A stretch of DNA of 64,000 nt, from contig JAWPMV010000001.1 in NCBI GenBank assembly GCA_033391075.1, positions 1,922,001-1,986,000 on the forward strand, in the 5' to 3' direction. Made by a program: the position numbers and the translations under genes. A model generated the notes under the pieces. The model made no database searches. It had not been told where the DNA came from and was given only the letters and a program-made list of their open reading frames with translations. Below are positions 46,285-53,755 of this stretch, in pieces; the first letter of the stretch is position 1, and every line of letters begins with the position of its first letter. Source of the DNA: Bacteroidia bacterium. GTDB lineage: Bacteria; Bacteroidota; Bacteroidia; J057.

Positions 46285-48036
46285 CTAATTCAATCTGAGT
46301 TCAGCGACCTCTATTTTCATGATGTTGACATTGCTATCATGAGCACCTAAGGACAGACCTTTAATAACGGCTACTTTATCCCCATAATCTTCTGTCAATT
46401 TATAGGACTGTTCATAGCCTCCTTGGGTGCCGATAAAAGTTTCTTTTTCTGTTCCGTATTTGAATTGGCAATCAATTTCATCCAGGCTTATTTCCCGGTA
46501 AGAGAATCGTGCTCGATTTATGTTGTTGTTTGAAGCTCTTAAAGCAATCCCGGTGATCACTGCATTTCCGGGTGCTTCAAAGTTTATTTCCCCATCCCCA
46601 TCAGCACTTCCACTGGCTTTGATGACTCTCTTTGCTCCTAAAGTTCCATCAGGATTTTGCTTCTTCACAATGAGGTGTAAAATGCGAATCGTACTGTTTT
46701 TAATGCCGGGTGAATTATGCATACTTGCACGCATACCTACGAGTACTTCATCTTCTCTCATGGATGGTACGCTTCTTTCAATGTTTCCAGAACCCTTTTG
46801 GACCGTTCGTTCATTGAACTTGTCTACCCTGGTTTCTATATCGCAGTTTTCTCCTTTATGAAAACAATCGCAAGAGGGTGCAACTATGGGTACACAGTTT
46901 TCGATGGTGAATTTCGTAGCTACTTCATTCTTGACAATTTTGTCTTCTAATACCGTACGAACTACATAAGACAAGGGAGCACCGGTTCGAATATCTCCCG
47001 CTGAAGCCAAAAAGTTTGTGATCTCTGCTACGTTTGTGGTTACCGCTTGAATCAGTTGGTTGGCATCTCCTCCCAGTGCAAATACCTTGACTCGCAGGTT
47101 CTCAAGATCACTAATGATTTTGGTGCTTCCGCCCCCACAATTTCCTCTAAAACAGGCATTAGCTGATGCTTCGATCACTGCTGAGGATTCCGTAGATTCA
47201 ATCAGCAAAGCAAATTGTCTCCCTACGTTTATCGAACTTACATAGGTAAGCGGATTGAGGGGGCCTACTACTCTTTGAAGGTCTTCAGCCTGCACATCCG
47301 GATGGAAGAATTCACTAAGGCTGGAGGGGCGATCAAAGAGGACGCTGAAATAGGTTTGGTCCAGGAGAACTACAAAGCGATTGAATTGCTTCTCCAAATC
47401 CGTACTAAAGGCCAAAGATGCCTTTACAAGCCCCAGCGAATTTGAGGAAGCCTGAAAAGCCAATTCCAATTCTTGTTCTGACTTTACTTCCTGTATGCTG
47501 AAATTGAATCGGGCAGGTACGATTCCGGAATTGTCCTGCAAGATGTCATTAACGGTTTCAAAGTAGTTGGAAGGTGAATATTCATCCATGCTTCCGGAGA
47601 CTGTATTGGATCCATTGAACAAGGAAAGGGAAATTCTTCCGGGGCCCCGTCTTAGGGGGACTCTATCCGGAGTAGCTTTCTTGAGTGAATTCCCAGCAAG
47701 TAAATTTCCCGCGATGATTACATCTGCGTTTGGATCAAAGTTGACAAACTTATCGGGGGCTAGGGTCGCATCCACTTCGGAGCGTGTGCAACTAAATACC
47801 ACCCCGTCTACTTCTTCATCAAAGTCCGTACTGCTTGTGTCATTTTTAGTTACGGGATCGTTTATTCGACCTCCATTTTCAAGTATGTCGCGGATGAGTG
47901 CTTCTGAAAGTTCGCCGGATACTTGAGGTTCAATTCTATCTCCTTCACAGGAGAATAAGCCAAAAGATAGCAAGAGCAAAAGGGCCAGGGAAAATGAGTT
48001 GCTTGTTCGTGTGATTTTCTCAAAAAATAGGTTCAT
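46285..48036 (-). CDS. Cholesterol-dependent-cytolysin-like pore-forming lipoprotein
   Basis: A 583-residue protein. The leader ends FGLFSC (C30), indicating a lipoprotein. Residues about 100-385 carry the core of the thiol-activated cytolysin family: NADVIIAGNLLAGNSL (104-118, the family's 'DVIxPGxLLxxNS' motif), RRGPGRISLSL, PLTYVSSINVGRQFALLIES (262-281), RVKVFALGGDANQLIQAV (315-332) and APLSYVVRTVLED (353-365). These fit domains 1-3. The classic C-terminal domain 4 with its tryptophan-rich undecapeptide is absent. Instead residues about 427-583 hold three similar blocks (VGMRASM..., ITGIALRAS..., IKGLSLGAH...), suggestive of a beta-prism-like binding domain. Several Cys pairs (CDC... at 389-398) separate the parts. 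The role in attack or defence is inference. It is convergent with the S9 peptidase gene. Confidence 0.8.
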   Translation of the reverse strand: MNLFFEKITRTSNSFSLALLLLLSFGLFSCEGDRIEPQVSGELSEALIRDILENGGRINDPVTKNDTSSTDFDEEVDGVVFSCTRSEVDATLAPDKFVNFDPNADVIIAGNLLAGNSLKKATPDRVPLRRGPGRISLSLFNGSNTVSGSMDEYSPSNYFETVNDILQDNSGIVPARFNFSIQEVKSEQELELAFQASSNSLGLVKASLAFSTDLEKQFNRFVVLLDQTYFSVLFDRPSSLSEFFHPDVQAEDLQRVVGPLNPLTYVSSINVGRQFALLIESTESSAVIEASANACFRGNCGGGSTKIISDLENLRVKVFALGGDANQLIQAVTTNVAEITNFLASAGDIRTGAPLSYVVRTVLEDKIVKNEVATKFTIENCVPIVAPSCDCFHKGENCDIETRVDKFNERTVQKGSGNIERSVPSMREDEVLVGMRASMHNSPGIKNSTIRILHLIVKKQNPDGTLGAKRVIKASGSADGDGEINFEAPGNAVITGIALRASNNNINRARFSYREISLDEIDCQFKYGTEKETFIGTQGGYEQSYKLTEDYGDKVAVIKGLSLGAHDSNVNIMKIEVAELRLN

Positions 48037-48199
48037 GTCTGTGTTTGTGAAATGTTAATTGATTTGATGAACCCAAGTTGAGAAATCAGCAAATGCGAAA
48101 CATCCACCCAAGGAGGGATATCAAAATATCACCCCTTAGGGGGAGAAGCTGTAGTAGGTTATGGGGATTTTTGCTTAAAGGATAAAAAAAGAAACACGA

Positions 48200-48221
48200 A
48201 TCCCCTCTGTGAAGAGGGGAT
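48200..48221 (-). terminator. Terminator for the DUF6569-like gene
   Basis: ATCCCCTC, 6-base loop, GAGGGGAT, followed on the minus strand by a T-rich stretch (48182-48199). It sits 18 bases downstream of the gene's stop. Just upstream of the cytolysin-like gene, at 48117-48143, two further small stems occur (GATAT-CAAA-ATATC and CCCC-TTA-GGGG). Confidence 0.75.
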
Positions 48222-48239
48222 CATGTTTCGCATTGTGCA

Positions 48240-49481
48240 TCAAGGTCGCTGTCGAGTTGTATCTATGAGGGAAGTATCTATGGGAATTCTTCTATTTCTC
48301 AAGCGGTTCAGAACTTCTGGTGGAGGCATGCTTGTCGCTTGCTGGATTCTGAGTTGATTGGGAAGAATGGGAGCTGCCTCAGCTTTTCTCATATAATTTC
48401 TATGTACCCAATTTTTCTGCTTTTTGTCCTCAGTTGAAAACAGGATATAGCGATATTCATTTTCCGTAGTTTCAAACTGGGTAGAAGGATTGATCTGCTT
48501 TTTTTCAGTCTTTAGCTCAGAAGTATGAGTTGCACTTATAAAGGCATCTACTTCTTCTTTCTTAATAGCTGTAAATGCGAGGCTAGTATCAATTTTGGAT
48601 ATGGCTTCAACAATGACTGACTCCAGAAGTTTATCCCAAAGTTGGCTAAATAGGATATGGCTATTGTAAATATCGATTCCATAAATCTCTCCATTGATCG
48701 CATATGCATAGCCCAGAGCCTTTGGGTGTTTTTTCAATAAGTCTTTGTATAAAGCTTTTTGTTCCTTTCGTAAGCTATCCAGTTCTTTATTGTCCAAAGC
48801 CAGTTCCAGACTAGAGGAAGAAAGCCCATCTGCTACTTCTACGATCTCTCCCTTTTTCTCCGAAATTTTTTTGCTCAGTTCTTCTTTCTGGTAAGCGACA
48901 CTTTGCCAGACACTACTTTGGTTCTTCTCGTATTTTGCAGCCAGTCTGAGTTCCCGGGAGGAAAGCATGCGTTTATTTTCTGAGAAATTGTCGGTTGATT
49001 CATTCCCCCTTTTCCTCCAACGTCCCTGCTCCACACAAAAACTGGCCAAAGGCATATCTTTTACATGTGGTGGAACAATCAGGTCATAGGCCAGGGTTCT
49101 ATCCTGTTTTCCTCCTTTTACTATATCACCGGAATGAATGAAAATGTGTTTATCACTTTTGTTGGTGATGCTGAGTTCATTGACTTGCCCGGTTTCTTTG
49201 ACTTCGACCTGATTGTTTTTCATGGCTTCCCCCAAACTCAGATATTCCGGAAGTTTGCCTTCCTCTTCTCCCAGAATAAGGAAGATTTGTAGATTGTCAG
49301 AAGTGAAGCTTTCGGTAATTTGAAAAGCCTGCTCTCCAGCAGGTAGATAAGAAGAAACGGGATCTGAATAGATATGAGCTTCTTCTTCCTTGCTAAAATT
49401 CGATAAGGGAATCGAACAAGCTTGAAATAGAAAAACTAAACAAAGAAGGCATGTGCTGTAGGAGAAAATACGTGTGTTCAT
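48240..49481 (-). CDS. DUF6569 (ARPP-1)-like lipoprotein
   Basis: A 413-residue lipoprotein (leader ending LVFLFQAC, C22). The first half includes the family's invariant block SGDIVKGGKQDRTLAYD (117-133) followed by FCVEQGRWRKRG (148-159), recognisable as the ARPP-1 / DUF6569 domain. A central region from about 205 to 250 is strongly charged and probably coiled coil (EELSKKISEKKGEIVEV, ELDSLRKEQKALYKDLLKK). The C-terminal Pro/Arg-rich tail is not recognised. Function is unknown. It lies 203 bases from the cytolysin-like gene on the same strand, separated from it by a terminator. Confidence 0.72.
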   Translation of the reverse strand: MNTRIFSYSTCLLCLVFLFQACSIPLSNFSKEEEAHIYSDPVSSYLPAGEQAFQITESFTSDNLQIFLILGEEEGKLPEYLSLGEAMKNNQVEVKETGQVNELSITNKSDKHIFIHSGDIVKGGKQDRTLAYDLIVPPHVKDMPLASFCVEQGRWRKRGNESTDNFSENKRMLSSRELRLAAKYEKNQSSVWQSVAYQKEELSKKISEKKGEIVEVADGLSSSSLELALDNKELDSLRKEQKALYKDLLKKHPKALGYAYAINGEIYGIDIYNSHILFSQLWDKLLESVIVEAISKIDTSLAFTAIKKEEVDAFISATHTSELKTEKKQINPSTQFETTENEYRYILFSTEDKKQKNWVHRNYMRKAEAAPILPNQLRIQQATSMPPPEVLNRLRNRRIPIDTSLIDTTRQRP

Positions 49482-49581
49482 GTTTTTTCCTTAAAGATCA
49501 GGGGATCAAAAAGGAAAAGCTATCCAGACTTGATGAAGAGGAAGCCTGACTACTTGAAATAGCTACATGAATCCATTTGGC

Positions 49582-50643
49582 TTATTTCCAGGCCTGCCGC
49601 AAAATATTCAGGAGAAGGTCTTTATATGTCCAACCCATAGAGCGTGCTGCAATCATAACCAGACTATCCTGGTTTTTTCGATGGGTTCTCGATGCTCCGG
49701 TCATATTGGGTTTAAAATTGACATCAAAGATGAAGTATTTCCCCTGAGCATTCTGGCGTGCATCCAGCCTAATAGGCGCCCTTATATCCAGCACTTTCCC
49801 TACCTGACTAGCTTCTTTCAAAATTTGCTTGAGGCTAGGCTCTTCAAGTGCTTCATTTTCAATGGCGTAGCTATTGTGGCTTACAGGAACGATCCCGCTA
49901 TAGGGAGCTATCCCTTTGATATGATTTTCTCTTTTAACCGGAGGAAGGCTCCATGCTTCTTTTTTCTCTACTTCCTTTCCCCCAATCACATAAATCCCCG
50001 CAGGCATAACAGCCATGGTGATTTCCTGACCCGGAAGAAATGATTCTACCATTAACTTATTCCCAAAACGTTTTGAATCGAGGAGTTTGAGGGATTCTCT
50101 AATAAACTCATTTCTATTTTCTACGACCTTTACTCCCTTGCTTCCTCTTCCTCTGATTGGTTTTATTACTAAAGGGAAAGCTGGCTTTTCTTTTACATCC
50201 AGGGTATCCTTCTCAAAAATCAGGGAACGGGAAATGGGTATCCCCGATTCATGTAGAAGTTCATTGGTCAGGTATTTATCATCATGCTTGCCCACGAGTT
50301 CCGGGACCTGGCCGATCCAGAAGCTATTGCCTTTCATAAAGGCTTCGGCCGGATGACCCCCGTAGAGAAGTGTGTTCAACCAAAAATGAGTGGCTCCTTT
50401 ATCTATGGCTTCTTGTATTCCTGCTGCTGTATCCGGAAACACCCAGTCATAATCGGAATTTTCCTTTGCTTTATCGACTGGGCAAATAATCTCAATTTCA
50501 TCTTTTAGCCCAAAGGCAATATCGGCTCCACTATCACTATATCCTCCATGTTTCATAGGTTTCAAAATTCCATCAAAAACAGGAGGCTTGTGTGCCTGGT
50601 AAAGGATCGCTAGTTTGATCATAGGGAGGGACTTACTCATCAA
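49582..50643 (-). CDS. ATP-grasp ligase, D-Ala-D-Ala ligase-like
   Basis: A 353-residue protein. PLVIKPIRGRGSKGVKVV is the ATP-grasp nucleotide loop, FLPGQEITMAVMP the second ATP-binding strand, and RLDARQNAQGKYFIFDVNFKPNMTG the metal-binding Asp/Asn block of D-alanine-D-alanine ligase relatives. The N-terminal domain (IKLAILYQAHKPPVFDG) fits the same fold. It is probably not the essential cell-wall ligase, because it has no mur genes nearby. Its start overlaps the preceding gene by 11 bases, or it may begin at an in-frame Met at 50622. It is thus tightly paired with the winged-helix protein. Confidence 0.82.
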   Translation of the reverse strand: MMSKSLPMIKLAILYQAHKPPVFDGILKPMKHGGYSDSGADIAFGLKDEIEIICPVDKAKENSDYDWVFPDTAAGIQEAIDKGATHFWLNTLLYGGHPAEAFMKGNSFWIGQVPELVGKHDDKYLTNELLHESGIPISRSLIFEKDTLDVKEKPAFPLVIKPIRGRGSKGVKVVENRNEFIRESLKLLDSKRFGNKLMVESFLPGQEITMAVMPAGIYVIGGKEVEKKEAWSLPPVKRENHIKGIAPYSGIVPVSHNSYAIENEALEEPSLKQILKEASQVGKVLDIRAPIRLDARQNAQGKYFIFDVNFKPNMTGASRTHRKNQDSLVMIAARSMGWTYKDLLLNILRQAWK

Positions 50644-51196
50644 GGGCCTTTTTTTCTTCGCCCATCAAGTCACGGTAGGTGTTGTAGTCATTTAATAAAT
50701 ACACCATGGCTCCTTCTGAAGTAACTTCTATATCAAAAACTCCTTTGTGTTGGAGTTCCTGTAGCTTGGCCTTTGCCTGATCTATGGTGATATCTGCATT
50801 GATACAAAGTACACCCGGGATTAATCTGCCTTTTGCTTTGACTGCTGCAGAGATAACCTCGGCATCAGAAAGGAGTTTTTTCTCTTTCTGAGCAGGGATG
50901 GAGAAATTTGAAGAAGTATTGGGAAGGTTTTTAAAGAGATCCGGATGCTTGACCTTGTAATAAGAAGTATAATTGTTGCTATTGTCGTACTTCATCTTTA
51001 GGATTCCCTTGGTCATCATGGCCTGTAATTTTCTACTTGCCTGCATATGACTCAATGGGGTATGGGTGGAAAGAGAGGCTGTAGTGATTTTATTGTCATT
51101 TTGCAATGCCATAATGATGACGTCTTGCTCACTTACAGATCGGTAAATTTCTCGCTGCTTTTTGAAATATTCCTTGGTAGATTTCCAGATGCCCAT
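50633..51196 (-). CDS. Double winged-helix-like protein paired with the ATP-grasp ligase
   Basis: A 187-residue cytoplasmic protein. Residues about 20-90 read as a winged-helix (SEQDVIIMALQNDNKITTASLS ... ASRKLQAMMTKGILKMKY), and residues about 108-170 read as a second (LSDAEVISAAVKAKGRLIPG ... AKAKLQELQHKGVFDIEV). The N-terminus is Lys/Arg-rich. No enzymatic motif is seen. It could regulate or assist the ATP-grasp enzyme whose start overlaps its stop by 11 bases. The domain calls come from pattern reading and are uncertain. Confidence 0.65.
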   Translation of the reverse strand: MGIWKSTKEYFKKQREIYRSVSEQDVIIMALQNDNKITTASLSTHTPLSHMQASRKLQAMMTKGILKMKYDNSNNYTSYYKVKHPDLFKNLPNTSSNFSIPAQKEKKLLSDAEVISAAVKAKGRLIPGVLCINADITIDQAKAKLQELQHKGVFDIEVTSEGAMVYLLNDYNTYRDLMGEEKKALDE

Positions 51197-51339
51197 GTGT
51201 GTTTCTATTATAGCTCAATATATATACAACGAACAGGAATTTCCTGAGGTTACATATCCTCCTTCCAGAATCTCAATATAAATAATTCCTATCTTACTAT
51301 CCCTTTTTGTATAACTAAGAAAGACAAAACCTAGGATCT

Positions 51340-52788
51340 ATGAAACAATCTATCTACTATCTACTTTTCTTATCACTTTTTTTCGGAAGTCTTCAGGCGC
51401 AACTGAGCCCAGAGAAATCGGCCATGATTACTGACCTGGAAAAGAATCAATCAAAATATGTATCTGTAGCAGAAAAAATCTGGAGCCATGCTGAGCTTGG
51501 ATTTTTGGAGGACGAAAGTTCAGCCCTTCTTCAAAAAACGCTAAAAAAAGCAGGCTTTAGTATAAAGGCTGATGTTGCAGGAATGCCGACTGCTTTTATT
51601 GCCGAATATGGAAGTGGAAAACCCATCATTGCAATGTTGGCGGAGTATGATGCCTTGCCCGATATGTCGCAGAAGGCTGTTCCCATGAAAGTGAAATCAC
51701 CGAATGGAAGCGCCGGTCATGCATGTGGGCACCATTTATTTGGAGCTGGTTCTATAGCTGCAGCAATTACGGTCAAGAATTGGTTAAAAGAGACAAAAAC
51801 TCCCGGAACGATCCGTTTGTATGGAACTCCTGCGGAAGAAGGAGGTGGAGGAAAAGTCTTCATGGTCCGTTCAGGATTGTTTGATGATGTTGATGCTGTA
51901 CTTTCCTGGCATCCGGGAAATGAAAACTCTGCTGATGCGGGTTCCTCTCTTGCAGCGATCAGTGCTCGCTTTAGATTTAAGGGAGTGGCTGCTCATGCTG
52001 CCGGAGCTCCCTGGATGGGGCGAAGTGCATTGGATGGAGTAGAGGCCATGAATTATATGGTCAATATGATGCGGGAGCATGTAAAGCCGGAATCCCGAAT
52101 CCATTATGCCATTCTGAATGGTGCTAAAGCAGCGAATATTGTTCCTGCGGAGGCTGAAGCTTCTTATATCATCCGTCATCCTGATATGCGTGAAGTAAGA
52201 CAGCTGTTCGCTCGGGTTGTAAAGGCATCTGAAGCTGCGGCTATGGGGACAGAAACCGAAGTAAGCCATGAAATCATCATCGGATATTTCAATAAACTTC
52301 CTAATCAGGTTTTAGGCGAAGCCATGCATAAAAACCTTCAATTAGTTGGGGGAGTGAGCTATGATGCAAAGGAAAAAGACTTTGCTGCCAAATTGATGGA
52401 CACCTATGATTCCAGGGACCTTATGCCTGAGTCCGCTGAAAAGGTAAAAGAATTTGAAGTAATTGAAATTGGTCGTGGTGGTAGTACAGATGTTGGGGAT
52501 ATCAGTTGGGTAAGACCTACTACAGGCATGAGGGCTGCAACCTGGGCTCCGGGAACTAGTGCCCATAGTTGGCAGGCAGTTGCCGCAGGAGGCATGAGCA
52601 TTGGCCACAAAGGCATGATGGTCGCAGCCAAAACCCTGAGTTTGACAGCCTTTGATTTATTCAATAATCCCGAGCTACTCGAAAAAGCAAATGAAGAATT
52701 GCTAAGAAGAAGGGGAGCGGATTTTAAATATGAATCATTGCTGGGAGATAGAGAACCTCCATTGGATTATAGGAAGGGGCAGGAGTAA
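51340..52788 (+). CDS. M20-family exported amidohydrolase (AbgB-like)
   Basis: A 482-residue protein with a signal peptide (ending FFGSLQAQ). The M20 metal-site block is GHACGHHLFGAGSIAA and the catalytic Glu pair lies in GTPAEEGGGGKVFM. The dimerisation-domain stretch FRFKGVAAHAAGAPWMGRSALDGVEAMNYM and the final GMSIGHKGMMVAAKTL match aminobenzoyl-glutamate-hydrolase subunit B-like and related amidohydrolases. It acts on N-acyl amino acids, small peptides or folate fragments in the periplasm. It is convergent with the S51 peptidase gene across the GAACAC repeat. Confidence 0.88.
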   Translation: MKQSIYYLLFLSLFFGSLQAQLSPEKSAMITDLEKNQSKYVSVAEKIWSHAELGFLEDESSALLQKTLKKAGFSIKADVAGMPTAFIAEYGSGKPIIAMLAEYDALPDMSQKAVPMKVKSPNGSAGHACGHHLFGAGSIAAAITVKNWLKETKTPGTIRLYGTPAEEGGGGKVFMVRSGLFDDVDAVLSWHPGNENSADAGSSLAAISARFRFKGVAAHAAGAPWMGRSALDGVEAMNYMVNMMREHVKPESRIHYAILNGAKAANIVPAEAEASYIIRHPDMREVRQLFARVVKASEAAAMGTETEVSHEIIIGYFNKLPNQVLGEAMHKNLQLVGGVSYDAKEKDFAAKLMDTYDSRDLMPESAEKVKEFEVIEIGRGGSTDVGDISWVRPTTGMRAATWAPGTSAHSWQAVAAGGMSIGHKGMMVAAKTLSLTAFDLFNNPELLEKANEELLRRRGADFKYESLLGDREPPLDYRKGQE

Positions 52789-52807
52789 TTGCCAAAGGCA
52801 ATTTTAC

Positions 52808-52893
52808 GTGTTCTTGTGTTCAGCTGTTCACGTATTCTTGTGCTCTTCTAATTGAATATTCCAGAACACGAGAACACTTGAACACCAGAACAC
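52808..52893. repeat. GAACAC-type dispersed inverted repeat, copy B
   Basis: Left arm GTGTTCTTGTGTTC (52808-52821). Two right arms follow: GAACACGAGAACAC (52864-52877) and GAACACCAGAACAC (52880-52893), each 13/14 to the left arm's complement. It lies between convergent stops. Confidence 0.7.
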
Positions 52894-52916
52894 TTGATTA
52901 GCCACCGGCTAATCAA
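52894..52916 (-). terminator. Perfect 10-bp hairpin overlapping the S51 stop codon
   Basis: TTGATTAGCC, ACC, GGCTAATCAA. The stop codon of the minus-strand S51 gene (52909-52911) lies inside the stem. No T run follows on the minus strand, so termination could be weak or rely on the adjacent repeat. Confidence 0.5.
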
Positions 52917-53745
52917 TAACCTCTCTCTTCTTCAAATCATACCGATCTCCCTCTTTCAGAAAATAAAATTGAGCTTCTTTTTTGGGAAGCTCTTTTTGGT
53001 CAAAGCCCTCTCTTGAATAAAAGTTCTGATCATACATCAGCACATAGCTGGCACCCAGAACTTCAAATTCATCAGCTTGCACGACGATGGCGGTATTCTC
53101 ATCTATGCCGATTCCCAATAGTTCGGGTTTGGCTTTAAGGATGGTGAAAAGATCGAATTGGCGATTGCGGGCAAGCACGTGCTGATCGATGGCTACATTT
53201 TTGAGAAAGCCAAAGCCTTCTTCATGATCGCCCATCATAATTTGATTGTTTTTAGTATCGCCTCGGGCCAGGTAAGAACCCTGGATGGTCGCACCTGCGG
53301 AAGAGCCTCCGATTACGCCGCCTTTATTCAAAACTTCCCAAAAGAGTATTTCGGCTTCCGTGTCTGCATAAGCATCTACCAATCTCCATTGGCGACCTCC
53401 GCTAAACCACACGCCTTTGGCTTCTCTCAGTGGGCTTAAAAATTCTTCAGAATTTACGACCTCTTTATCTGTCGAATGGAGGACAGTCACATTTGTTGCG
53501 CCTCTGTCCCGGAGCAAGTCCCCTCGGGAATCCGGATAAGAAGCTGCACCTCCAGCTGTAGGGATAAGCACCATAGGGGCATCCTTTCCACCCGCCAATT
53601 CAATGAACTTATCAATGATTTTTGGGGAAAGACGTCCTCCTCCTACAATCAAAAGTGATCCCTTCTCTGGACCAACTTCTGGCTTTTGGGCGCAGGAGTG
53701 AAAAAACAGGCAAACAAGGATGCTTAGGCAGAGCAAGTATTTCAT
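52909..53745 (-). CDS. S51-family (cyanophycinase-like) peptidase lipoprotein
   Basis: ATG 53745 (278 residues) is chosen, since it opens with a lipoprotein leader (MKYLLCLSILVCLFFHSC, C18). An earlier in-frame ATG would overlap polA. The type-1 glutamine-amidotransferase-like fold is clear: GSLLIVGGGRLS, then GGVIGGSSAGAT with the nucleophile S149, and IDQHVLARNRQFD with H189. These are hallmarks of cyanophycinase and dipeptidase E relatives (beta-aspartyl peptides). The gene starts 10 bases after polA on the same strand and is probably cotranscribed with it. Confidence 0.85.
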   Translation of the reverse strand: MKYLLCLSILVCLFFHSCAQKPEVGPEKGSLLIVGGGRLSPKIIDKFIELAGGKDAPMVLIPTAGGAASYPDSRGDLLRDRGATNVTVLHSTDKEVVNSEEFLSPLREAKGVWFSGGRQWRLVDAYADTEAEILFWEVLNKGGVIGGSSAGATIQGSYLARGDTKNNQIMMGDHEEGFGFLKNVAIDQHVLARNRQFDLFTILKAKPELLGIGIDENTAIVVQADEFEVLGASYVLMYDQNFYSREGFDQKELPKKEAQFYFLKEGDRYDLKKREVID

Positions 53746-53755
53746 GAGATCAATA

